This document shows positions 36,978-45,300 of a DNA stretch of 64,000 bases, piece by piece. The position numbers were made by a program, and so were the translations under genes. Source of the DNA: Serratia proteamaculans. Lineage in GTDB: Bacteria > Pseudomonadota > Gammaproteobacteria > Enterobacterales > Enterobacteriaceae. The stretch spans positions 248,001 to 312,000 of the forward strand of contig NZ_SWDE01000001.1 of the NCBI RefSeq assembly GCF_013337185.1, given 5' to 3'. Position 1 is the first letter of the stretch, and every line of letters starts with the position of its first letter. The notes beneath the pieces were generated by a model. It ran no database searches. It was not told the DNA's origin and was given only the letters and a program-made list of their open reading frames with translations.

Positions 36978-38048
36978 TCAGATATCTGTAGCCGTTTCCC
37001 GGCGCAGCAATTCACGTTTGCGCTCAATTCCCCAGCGGTATCCTGCCAGGTCACCGTTCTGCCTGACGACACGGTGACAGGGAATGGCAACCGCAATGTG
37101 GTTAGTGGCACATGCACGAGCAACGGCCCGAACCGCTTTGGGCGAACCGATCTGCCGGGCAATGTCCGCATAGCTGACGGTGGTGCCGGGCGGAATATCC
37201 CGCAGGGCCCGCCAGACACGTTCCTGGAACGCTGTCCCCTGGACATCTAAAGGAAGGTGCAGCCCAAGAGACGGCGCTTCAATGAATCCCACTACCTGTG
37301 CAATAAGTGATTCAAACTCACTGTCACAACCAATAAGCTCAGCCTTCGGAAATTGATCCTGAAGACCACGAAGTAATGCTTCCGGGTCATCACCGAGCAG
37401 AATGGCGCAAATCCCTCGCTGGCTTTGTGCGACCAGAATCGCGCCCAGCGAACATTGCCCAACGGCGAACCGGATAATGGCCCCGATCCCGCCCGCTCGA
37501 TAATCACGAGCGCGCATGCCAAGTAACTTATTCGATTCTTCATAGAAACGGCTGTTTGAATTATATCCCGCATCATAGATGGCATCGGTAATTGAAGCCC
37601 CCGGCTGGGTCAATTCCTCACGCAGTTTACGGGCACGGTAAGCTGAACTGTATTCCTTGGGAGTCAGTCCGGTTTCAGACTTGAACAGGCGGTGAAAATG
37701 GAACGGGCTCATTCCGATTTCTTGCGCTATATCTTCCAGGCGCGGAGGTGTCTCGGCGGCTTCAACCATGCGGCAGGCTCGGGCAATCAATTTTGCACGT
37801 CCTTCTGCTGCACTGGTTTTGTCCGCTACCGCCCGGCGACTGCTCCGGTAACCTGCGGCCACAGCGTCTTCCTGCGTGCGGAAAAATACTACATTCTCAC
37901 GTTTTGGCAGGCGGGCGGTCGAGCTGGGGTGACAATAAACACCCGTGGTACGCACAGCGTACACAAAATGCCCATCCGCACCCGCATCACGCAACTGAAC
38001 GGCCATCCAACGTTCGTCGTCGGTCTGATATGCCGAGGTTTTGCTCAT
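36978..38048 (-). CDS. ada: Ada: methyltransferase and AraC-type regulator with altered zinc site
   Basis: A 356-residue protein with the three Ada parts: N-terminal sensor (1-77), AraC HTH (about 88-180; MSPFHFHRLFKSETGLTPKEY) and C-terminal O6-methylguanine methyltransferase (AVAIPCHRVV acceptor Cys, WGIERKRELL). E. coli Ada binds zinc by Cys38, 42, 69 and 72. Here only the acceptor Cys39 (VYCHP) remains: the others are Ser43 (CHPSS), Ser70 and Ala73 (YRSSRRAVAD). Phosphotriester sensing is therefore doubtful, while base repair looks intact. ATG 38048 is favoured over the ORF start 38054. It is coupled to the degenerate oxygenase at 36963. Confidence 0.9.
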   Translation of the reverse strand: MSKTSAYQTDDERWMAVQLRDAGADGHFVYAVRTTGVYCHPSSTARLPKRENVVFFRTQEDAVAAGYRSSRRAVADKTSAAEGRAKLIARACRMVEAAETPPRLEDIAQEIGMSPFHFHRLFKSETGLTPKEYSSAYRARKLREELTQPGASITDAIYDAGYNSNSRFYEESNKLLGMRARDYRAGGIGAIIRFAVGQCSLGAILVAQSQRGICAILLGDDPEALLRGLQDQFPKAELIGCDSEFESLIAQVVGFIEAPSLGLHLPLDVQGTAFQERVWRALRDIPPGTTVSYADIARQIGSPKAVRAVARACATNHIAVAIPCHRVVRQNGDLAGYRWGIERKRELLRRETATDI

Positions 38049-38092
38049 AATCAATGTCCCATCATTAGAGTAGCGGAGACAGAGTAGAATTT

Positions 38093-38105
38093 AATTCAAC
38101 CGCAA
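38093..38105 (+). promoter_or_regulatory. Ada-box-like sequence, inverted relative to ada
   Basis: AATTCAACCGCAA has the A-box AATT and B-box GCAA at the spacing seen in the E. coli ada promoter (AATTAAAGCGCAA), but on the strand opposite to ada, 45 bp before its start. Orientation is unusual, so it may be chance. Confidence 0.4.
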
Positions 38106-38205
38106 ACACTCCGATTCTTGCTGGTATTACTCAAGGTTGTATCCTGAAATCGTCTGGTAAATTGCCGTGAAGGTCTTTATCCAAACATTTCAGGAAACTG
38201 CATTT

Positions 38206-38925
38206 TCACCTCGCATCATGAAATATAATCCCCATCGTATACCGGTGGCCCCGGGTGATTCGGCTGACACCGTGCCTCATCGCGACTTTTGCCGGCCTGC
38301 GCCTGCCAGATATCGGCCTCTGGTTGACGGTAAACACCACGGCATCCCCCTTGTTCAGTGCCACAACCTCAGCCCGCCGGCTGCGCGATGCCTGTTCTGT
38401 CATCACAAACTCGCCTCCGTCAAAATCAACACCCGGCTCAGACAATAAAATAGCAACCTGCATCGGGAATACATGCTCGCCGTACAAATCTTGATGCAGG
38501 CAGTTGTAATCACCAACACCGTACTGCAAAAGTAGCGGGGTGGGACGGATTTGCCCGGCGGAATGACAGTGTCGTATATAGGTATCCAGTTCCGCGGGAT
38601 ATTCTTCCCCTATGCCCAAATACCGGTTCCATCGGTTCGCCAGTGGTGCTATGCGGGCATAGAGGGAATGGCGTAGTTCATCGAGCAGGCTTGGTAAGGG
38701 ATAAGAAAAATATTTGTATTCGCCACGACCAAAGCCGTGGCGGGACATAATGATCCGGGACCGGAAACCTTCTTTCTGTCCGTATAACGCAGAAAGTGCA
38801 TCACACTGTTCGGGGGATAAGAGCTTCGGTAACACCGCGTTGCCAAATTCGTCAAGTGAACGGGCTGCAGCCTCCCAGTTATAGATTTGTGCCGGAGACA
38901 TGAGGGGAGAATGATGGATGGTCAT
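38206..38925 (-). CDS. 2OG-Fe(II) oxygenase (Oxygenase-NA/DUF2086 type)
   Basis: A 239-residue dioxygenase with the intact facial triad: CLHQDLYGEHVFP (HxD), MRHGVSRI (distal His) and an Arg in HRYTMG for 2-oxoglutarate; GGEFVMTEQ lies between. The family is found beside ada/ogt genes and is proposed to act in repair of alkylated DNA, though the reaction is not proven to my knowledge. It overlaps the upstream methyltransferase gene (ATGA) and is expected to share its Ada-box promoter. It is the functional-looking counterpart of the degenerate gene at 36280. Confidence 0.85.
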   Translation of the reverse strand: MTIHHSPLMSPAQIYNWEAAARSLDEFGNAVLPKLLSPEQCDALSALYGQKEGFRSRIIMSRHGFGRGEYKYFSYPLPSLLDELRHSLYARIAPLANRWNRYLGIGEEYPAELDTYIRHCHSAGQIRPTPLLLQYGVGDYNCLHQDLYGEHVFPMQVAILLSEPGVDFDGGEFVMTEQASRSRRAEVVALNKGDAVVFTVNQRPISGRRRPAKVAMRHGVSRITRGHRYTMGIIFHDAR

Positions 38926-39503
38926 TGCCGCGCCCCCGGGGCGCTGTGAGCAGCCTCAAATGCCAGCAGTGCGCGTTTTCGCTCCACGCCCCAACGATAT
39001 CCGGACAGGGTACCGTCCTGACGGACCACGCGGTGACAGGGGATCGCTACCGCCAGAATGTTTGCCGCACAGGCTCCGGCAACCGCGCGGGCGGCATCAG
39101 GCGAGCCTATAATGGCCGCAATCCGGCTGTAGCTTCGGGTCGTGCCGACAGGAATATCACAGAGCGCTTTCCAGACCCGCTGTTCAAACGCTGCTCCACC
39201 AATATCGAGAGTCATTTCTCCCTCGACTACGTTATTTTCAAGCAGATCCTTAACCTGTTTCACCTGACGAGTCAGCGTTTCGGGAGATTCCGTAGTCTCC
39301 GCGCTCGGGAACGCCTGTCTGAGTTGCGTAAGGAGATTAGATTTGTCATCGGCCAGAAAAATGGCACAAATCCCGCGAGTAGTACATCCGACCAGAACCA
39401 GACCAAACAGACTGGTTGTCACGGCATAAAGTATGGGCTCGCTAATGACGTCGTTTTTGGCTCGGAACAGATGCTGTATTGTGGTATTCGTTTCGCGTTT
39501 CAT
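38922..39503 (-). CDS. Methylated-DNA-protein cysteine methyltransferase (Ogt/Ada-C type)
   Basis: A 193-residue suicide repair protein corresponding to the C-terminal part of Ada. It begins inside the Ada-like linker (SEPILYAVTTSLFGLVLVG, then RGICAIFLADD) and has AFEQRVWKALCDIPVGTT, AVAIPCHRVV (acceptor Cys) and GYRWGVERKRALL. It lacks the N-terminal sensor and AraC domains, so it repairs but cannot regulate. GAGGTGAAAA precedes ATG 39503. An Ada box lies 68-85 bp upstream. Named Ogt-like; sequence is closer to Ada-C than to classical Ogt. Confidence 0.88.
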   Translation of the reverse strand: MKRETNTTIQHLFRAKNDVISEPILYAVTTSLFGLVLVGCTTRGICAIFLADDKSNLLTQLRQAFPSAETTESPETLTRQVKQVKDLLENNVVEGEMTLDIGGAAFEQRVWKALCDIPVGTTRSYSRIAAIIGSPDAARAVAGACAANILAVAIPCHRVVRQDGTLSGYRWGVERKRALLAFEAAHSAPGARQ

Positions 39504-39533
39504 TTTTCACCTCGATGTCTGATTGACACTTTC

Positions 39534-39588
39534 AGCATAACGATGGCCACCGGTGTTAAATATCCGCTTATTGCGATCAAATTTTTTT
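39534..39588 (-). promoter_or_regulatory. Ada box and promoter of the methyltransferase-oxygenase operon
   Basis: On the minus strand AAAAAAATT-TGAT-CGCAA (39571-39588) matches the E. coli ada operator AAAAAAATT-AAAG-CGCAA in every A- and B-box base and in spacing. TATTTA and TATGCT (39534-39539), 17 bp apart, follow as possible -35 and -10, placing the box just upstream of -35 as at E. coli ada. Confidence 0.7.
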
Positions 39589-39659
39589 ACCATCGCAAAG
39601 TGGTTAGGAACTCGAGGAAGCCAGATCAGCCACGGCCAGATAATGGTCGTCAGTACAAG

Positions 39660-39708
39660 ACTCTGTTGATGAAAAAGCCCGCATAGCGGGCTTTTTCATC
39701 AACAGAGT
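39660..39708 (-). terminator. Long perfect hairpin terminator
   Basis: A perfect 23-bp inverted repeat (39660-39682 and 39686-39708) around an ATA loop. The inner part GAAAAAGCCCGC/GCGGGCTTTTTC acts as a terminator in both directions. It lies just after the SnoaL-like gene. The outer arms (CTCTGTTGAT) extend far beyond normal terminator stems. Confidence 0.75.
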
Positions 39709-39714
39709 AACGAC

Positions 39715-40179
39715 TCAGGAAATATCTCGTGTCGGAACAATTAAACTGAGCTGAGTCAGGGCTGCAACCCCGTCGTCCAGCCCTCGTTCCTCGACAATTT
39801 TGCCATCGACGATTTTCAGAATAGTGATCCCGGTAAAATGCATTTTACGACCGGTCGCTGCAGGTAACCCGCCCACAAGAAAATCATTATGTGCTGGTCC
39901 GGTGTGGGTACCGCCGCCTTCCCATTGGCCTACTACGTAGTCACCTTCAGCGATAAGCTCTGCTGTTCCCCAAAAATTAAGATCGGGGAATGCTTTGCGA
40001 AAATCCGTCATGAACGCTTTGATATCTGCATGTCCGTGTCGTGGTTGATGCAATGAGTAGTGCAGTACCATATTCGGAGACGCCAATTCATCCACCACAG
40101 ACAGGTCCGGGTTTTCTCCCCAGAATTCAGTAAACCAACGTCCGACGATGGCTTTGTTCTGCTCTTGTTTCGAACTCAT
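39715..40179 (-). CDS. SnoaL-like ester-cyclase family protein
   Basis: A 154-residue NTF2-fold protein of the SnoaL/polyketide-cyclase-like type (family text: FWGENPDLSVVDELASPNMVLHY, DFRKAFPDLNFWG, HFTGITILKIVDGKIVEE). Bacterial members outside antibiotic clusters have unknown substrates; there are no polyketide genes here. GAGGGATCC precedes ATG 40179. It ends in the long hairpin terminator. Confidence 0.82.
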   Translation of the reverse strand: MSSKQEQNKAIVGRWFTEFWGENPDLSVVDELASPNMVLHYSLHQPRHGHADIKAFMTDFRKAFPDLNFWGTAELIAEGDYVVGQWEGGGTHTGPAHNDFLVGGLPAATGRKMHFTGITILKIVDGKIVEERGLDDGVAALTQLSLIVPTRDIS

Positions 40180-40282
40180 TTTGGATCCCTCTGTTAATGT
40201 TCTGATTCATCACCGGCGTATTTCAGCGGCTTGGCTATAAATTAATTCTCAGGTCATTAAATAAAACTCTGTTTCTTGCTTT

Positions 40283-41005
40283 TTAATTAATTAAATTACG
40301 TACAAGACGGGTGAGTCTTTCAAGATGGCCATCACGAATACCATTGGCCTGAAGTCCTTCAAAGGTTCTGAAAAGATAATCTGCGGCGCTTCCGAGACTG
40401 CCTGACGCTACAGATAAATGTTGAGCAATAGCGTTTTCAACCAGATCCCCAACGTACTTAGGGTGTTCAGAATCAATGGTGAAAGCCAGAGCCCAGCCAA
40501 AGGGCATGTCATTGTGATCTGTTATCGGTACCCAGCGCGGTATATAACCGCTGCACATCATTTCTCTGCGCCAGAGCAGCGATAATTCCTGATGAATATT
40601 GTCTTCCGAGATCCGGTACGCCGTACCATCACAGCGCCCGCCCTTATCAAGGGCCAGCATTAGTCCCGGCTGCCGGGCTGTTGCTCTTAGTGCGGTAATT
40701 GAAAGACAGAATTTTCGATGCCATCCACTAATTCTGGCAGATCTCCTTTCTTCATATCGAATCGCCGGATTCCAAACCAGAGAACCATAGCCAAAAATCC
40801 ATAAATCGCCCTCTGGTCTGGATTTCATCAGCTCGTAAATGGACTGTTGTTGTTCTGCTTCTGACATCAACTCCTGTTTCGGGTCGTCTTTTATTGCCAA
40901 TTCATTGATAAGACTAAACTGTAAAAAATCTCTTTTCAGTAAAGGCTCTGAAACGATGGTGTTGCTAAATTTTTGTTCGCGGAGCTGAAGGGTATTGACA
41001 CTCAT
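40283..41005 (-). CDS. ChaC-like glutathione gamma-glutamylcyclotransferase
   Basis: A 240-residue protein with the ChaC signature WIFGYGSLVWNPA (YGSL substrate loop) and family segments GWHRKFCLS, YRISEDNIHQELSLLWRREM. Such enzymes cleave glutathione to 5-oxoproline and Cys-Gly in the cytoplasm. The catalytic Glu is probably the one in LLWRREM or nearby. I chose ATG 41005 (MSVNTLQ) because GAGGTGAAT precedes it; an ATG at 41026 has no ribosome site. That ribosome site lies in a 10-bp hairpin. A roughly 70-residue N-terminal extension precedes the domain. Base composition is AT-richer than the backbone. Confidence 0.86.
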   Translation of the reverse strand: MSVNTLQLREQKFSNTIVSEPLLKRDFLQFSLINELAIKDDPKQELMSEAEQQQSIYELMKSRPEGDLWIFGYGSLVWNPAIRYEERRSARISGWHRKFCLSITALRATARQPGLMLALDKGGRCDGTAYRISEDNIHQELSLLWRREMMCSGYIPRWVPITDHNDMPFGWALAFTIDSEHPKYVGDLVENAIAQHLSVASGSLGSAADYLFRTFEGLQANGIRDGHLERLTRLVRNLIN

Positions 41006-41044
41006 ATTCACCTCGTGGTTATTCATATTCTCATGAGGTGAATA
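41005..41044 (-). promoter_or_regulatory. Hairpin sequestering the chaC ribosome-binding site
   Basis: On the minus strand TATTCACCTC (41035-41044) is perfectly complementary to GAGGTGAATA (41005-41014), which contains the Shine-Dalgarno and the first base of the start codon. The loop is 20 nt. Folding would hide the ribosome site. Confidence 0.6.
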
Positions 41045-41134
41045 ATGGCTGTTAAAAATAATAAACTATCTCTGATTCTTGCTAAGGAATTAAATTATAA
41101 GTGTCACGTCTGATCATAATGGAGAAACAGTTTG

Positions 41135-42382
41135 ATGATCCGCATCTGCCTGCAGGCTGGCCTGTTATTTTGCCTGACACCGCTGGCCGCCAGCGCTACT
41201 GAATGCTGCATTTTCTTGCAGCATCCGCAGCTGTTACAGGTAAAAGCACAGACTCAAGGGGATGCAAACTACCGGCTGCTGATGCATGACGCCGACAGCG
41301 CGCTGCAAAAGCCGTTGCTCAGCGTCACGGATAAAGGTTTGACGCCGCCGAGCGGAGACAAGCATGACTATCTGAGCCTGGGGGCTTATTGGTGGCCGGA
41401 TGCGAGCAAAGACAACGGGCTGCCCTGGATCCGCCGCGATGGACAGGTGAATCCGGCCAGTAAGAATGAGCAAAGTGACGGTGTGCGTTTGGCGGAGTTC
41501 ACCCAGCGGGTTCAGACGCTGGCACTGGCGGGGTATTTTTCCGGTCAACGGCGCTATAGCGACCGGGCGATTGAGTTGATCCGTACCTGGTTTATCAACC
41601 CGGCAACGCGGATGAACCCGAATCTCACTTACGCCCAAGGTATTCCGGGCCGTGACAACGGTCGGGGTAACGGTATTCTGGACGGACGTTATTTTTCCAC
41701 CCGCATTGTCGACAGCCTGTTATTGCTGCAGCAGACACCGGGCTGGACGGCGCAAGATGAAAGCCAACTGCGGCAATGGTTTGGCCGTTATCTCGATTGG
41801 CTACTGCACAGCCCGGCCGGCAAGCAGGAGGCCGCTGCAAAGAATAATCACGGCAGTTGGTATGTGGTACAGGTGGCGGGCATTGCTACCTGGCTCGGGC
41901 GTGATCAGGTCGTACGCAATATGGCGACGCTGACGCAGCAAAAGCTGGACTTGCAGCTTGCCGTCAATGGTTCGCAGCCGCAGGAGTTGCTGCGCACCCG
42001 GTCGTTCCACTACAGCTATTTTAACTTGCAAGCCCTGGTACTGATGGCCGGTTTGGCGCAACGTCAGGGGATTGATCTCTGGCACTACCGAACCGAACAA
42101 GGCAGTTCATTGTTGGCTGCGCTGAATTTTATGGCCCCCTATGTTGATGTGGCACAGCCATGGCCTTACCCGAGTCTGGATCGGGTTGGGGTTCGCCTTG
42201 TTCCACTTCTGATCCAGGCCGACAGCATGCTGAAAACCACGCGTTATCAAGCGGTGATTGAAAAGGCGCAATTTGATGCTGCGCAATGGCAGGGAAAGGC
42301 GAGCTACGTGCGGGGAGCGGTGAAAGAAGCGCAGCGGCAAAGTTGGCTGGAAGCGGGGCGCGAACCGGTCGCGCCCCGATGA
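41135..42382 (+). CDS. Alginate-lyase-family protein
   Basis: A 415-residue secreted protein with a signal peptide (MIRICLQAGLLFCLTPLAASA). It has the PL5/PF05426 marker YLSLGAYWWPD, a helical toroid pattern, and NNHGSWY, the Asn-His catalytic area of the family, with a Tyr near TRSFHYSYFN. It probably cleaves a uronate polysaccharide in the periplasm; true substrate unknown. There is no alginate-synthesis cluster, so it may serve nutrition. GGAG lies upstream; ATG 41135 is preferred to TTG 41132. Convergent with nifJ. Confidence 0.87.
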   Translation: MIRICLQAGLLFCLTPLAASATECCIFLQHPQLLQVKAQTQGDANYRLLMHDADSALQKPLLSVTDKGLTPPSGDKHDYLSLGAYWWPDASKDNGLPWIRRDGQVNPASKNEQSDGVRLAEFTQRVQTLALAGYFSGQRRYSDRAIELIRTWFINPATRMNPNLTYAQGIPGRDNGRGNGILDGRYFSTRIVDSLLLLQQTPGWTAQDESQLRQWFGRYLDWLLHSPAGKQEAAAKNNHGSWYVVQVAGIATWLGRDQVVRNMATLTQQKLDLQLAVNGSQPQELLRTRSFHYSYFNLQALVLMAGLAQRQGIDLWHYRTEQGSSLLAALNFMAPYVDVAQPWPYPSLDRVGVRLVPLLIQADSMLKTTRYQAVIEKAQFDAAQWQGKASYVRGAVKEAQRQSWLEAGREPVAPR

Positions 42383-42383
42383 T

Positions 42384-45300
42384 TTACTCGGCGGAGGATT
42401 TTTCCCCTTTGCCGGCCAGTAGACTGAGGAAGTCGTACTTTTCCTTCAACTCTTTCTCTGCGGCCTGATACAGCGCACTGGCGACCTCCGGCTGTTGTGA
42501 GTTCAGGCGACGGAAGCGCTGCTCTTTTAGCAGGGTTTCGGTCAGGTTGCTGTTTGGCGGTCGGGAGTCCAGCGCCAGCGCAGGTTTGCCCTCATCGGCG
42601 CGGCGCGGGTCGAAGCGATACAGTGGCCAGAAACCGGTGGCGGTCAGTTGTTTCATCTGGTCGTGACTGAGCGCCAGATCGTAACCGTGCTCTTCGCAGG
42701 GGCTGTAGGCGATAATCAGCGATGGGCCCGGATAGGCCTCGGCTTCCTGAATCGCTTTCACCGTCTGGTTGAGCTGCGCACCCAGCGAGATTTGCGCCAC
42801 GTACACATGGCCGTACATCATCATGCTGACGCCCAGATCCTTACGTGCCTTGCGCTTGCCGTGCTCACCGAACTTGGTGACTGCGCCCAGCGGGGTGGCT
42901 TTCGACTGTTGGCCACCGGTGTTGGAGTAACATTGGGTATCCAGCACCAGCACGTTGACGTTCTCGGTCAGGCTGAGGACGTGATCCAACCCACCGAACC
43001 CGATGTCGTAAGCCCAGCCATCGCCGCCAATCAGCCAGATGGACTTATCCACCAGATAATCGGCGTCGGTTGCCAGTTGGCGTGCATCGTTGCCTTCGAT
43101 TTTTGCCAACAGGCCGCGCAGTTCAGCAATCTGCTGGCGGCGCGGTTCCGGTGCAATATCCTCCATTTGCAGGGCATTAACCAACTGCGCCGGCAACTGT
43201 GGTGCCAGCGTGTTCAACAGGCGCAATACGCGGCTGCGGTGCTGGTCGACCGTCAGGCGGAAGCCCAGACCGAATTCGGCGTTGTCCTCAAACAGCGAGT
43301 TGGCCCAGGCCGGGCCGCGCCCTTCGGCATTGGTGGTGTAAGGCGTGGTGGGCAGGTTGCCGCCGTAAATGGATGAACAGCCGGTGGCGTTGGCAATCAG
43401 TAGCCGGTCGCCATAAAGCTGGGTCAGCAGCTTGATGTACGGCGTTTCACCGCAGCCGGAACAGGCGCCGGAGTACTCAAACAGCGGTGAAATCAACTGT
43501 GAGGTACGAATATCGATCCGCTCGAGCTGCGCCGGGTCGATCTCCGGCAGTTGCAGGAAGAAGTCGTAGTGCTCTTTCTCCACTGCCAGATGCTCCAGCC
43601 GTGGCGCCATGTTGATGGCCTTGATGTCCGGATCCTGGCGGTCTTTCGCCGGGCACACCTCAACGCACAGGTTGCAACCGGTACAGTCTTCCGGCGCCAC
43701 CTGCAGCACATATTTCTGGCCGCGCATATCGCGCGCTTTTACATCCAGCGATTGCAGCGAGGCAGGGGCATGTTGCATCGCCTCCGGCTGAACCACTTTG
43801 GCGCGAATGGCGGAGTGCGGACAGGCGGCAACGCAGTGGTTGCACTGGGTGCACAGATCCGGCTGCCAGATGGGGATCGCCTCGGCGATATTGCGTTTTT
43901 CCCACTGAGTGGTGCCCACTGGCCAGGTGCCGTCCGGCGGGAAGGCGGACACTGGCAGTGCATCGCCCAATCCGGCCAGCATCGCGGCGGTGACGGTTTT
44001 GACAAAGTCAGGCGCGGCGTCGGACACCACCGGCGGTCGCATTGGGCTGCTGTCGTCAATCGGCTGCAGTGGGATCTCAATCAGTGCATCGAGCGTAGCG
44101 GCCAGTGCCTGCCAGTTGCGTTCAACAATATCCTGGCCTTTGCTGCTGTAGCTGCGGGCAATGGCATCGCGCAATTGCTGCAGCGCCACATCGCCCGGCA
44201 GGATTTGGGTCAGGTGGAAAAACGCCATCTGCATCACGGTATTGATACGCGCGCCAAGTCGGCATTCCCGCGCCAGTTTGGCGGCGTTGATGATATAAAA
44301 TCGTGCCTGGCGCTGTTGCAGCACCGCCTGCACTTCCTGCGGCAGCCGCGACCAGATTTCTTCAGCACCATAGGGGGTATTGAGCAGGAAAATGCCGCCG
44401 GGTTTCAGGCGCTCCGCCATCTGGTAGGTATCGATAAACTGCAATTGGTGACAGCCGACAAAGTCAGCGCGGCTGACCAGATAGGCCGAGTTAATCGGCT
44501 GCTCACTGACGCGCAGATGCGACACCGTCAGGCCACCGGCCTTTTTCGAGTCGTAGACAAAATAGCCCTGTGCGTACAGCGGCGTGCTGTTGCCGATGAT
44601 TTTGATGTTGTTTTTGGTAGCGGAAACCGACCCGTCGCTGCCCAGACCGTAGAACAACGCCTCCAGAGAGGCTCGCTGCGGCAGGGTTTCTTCACTGAGG
44701 GGCAGGGAAAGGCCGGTCACATCGTCAAAAATACCGACGGTAAAACGCGGACGCGGTTTGTCCAGCGTCAGTTCTTTAAATACCGCCAACGCGCAGTCTG
44801 GCCCGAACTCTTTTGAGGACAACCCATAACGGCCACCGATCACCATTGGCATGCTGGCGTGTTCACCCCTGCTGAAGGCTTCGGCCAGCGCGGTCATCAC
44901 ATCCAGATACAGCGGTTCCGCCAGCGCGCCTGGCTCCTTGGTGCGATCCAGTACGGCGATTTTGGTTGCGCTTTCCGGCAGCACGCTGAGCAGGTGTTGC
45001 GCGGAAAATGGCCGGAACAGCCTGACTTTCAGTACGCCGACTTTTTCACCGCGAGTCAGCAGGGCGTCGATCGCTTCTTCGCAGGTTCCGATAGCGGACC
45101 CCATCAGGATCGCTACGCGTTCGGCCTGCGGATGGCCGTAATATTCAAAAGGCTGATATGCCCGGCCGGTGATCTGGGCAAACTTGTCCATCGCATCAAT
45201 CACGTGCTGGCCGGCCCCGTCGTACCAGGGGTTGGTGGCTTCACGCGACTGGAAGTAGGTATCCGGATTGGCGGAGGTACCGCGCACCACGGGATGGTCC

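Noticed and set aside
43551-44816. 421-codon plus-strand ORF inside nifJ
   Set aside because: Antisense to a clear nifJ frame in a GC-rich gene; composition (many R, H, Q) is typical of a shadow frame.
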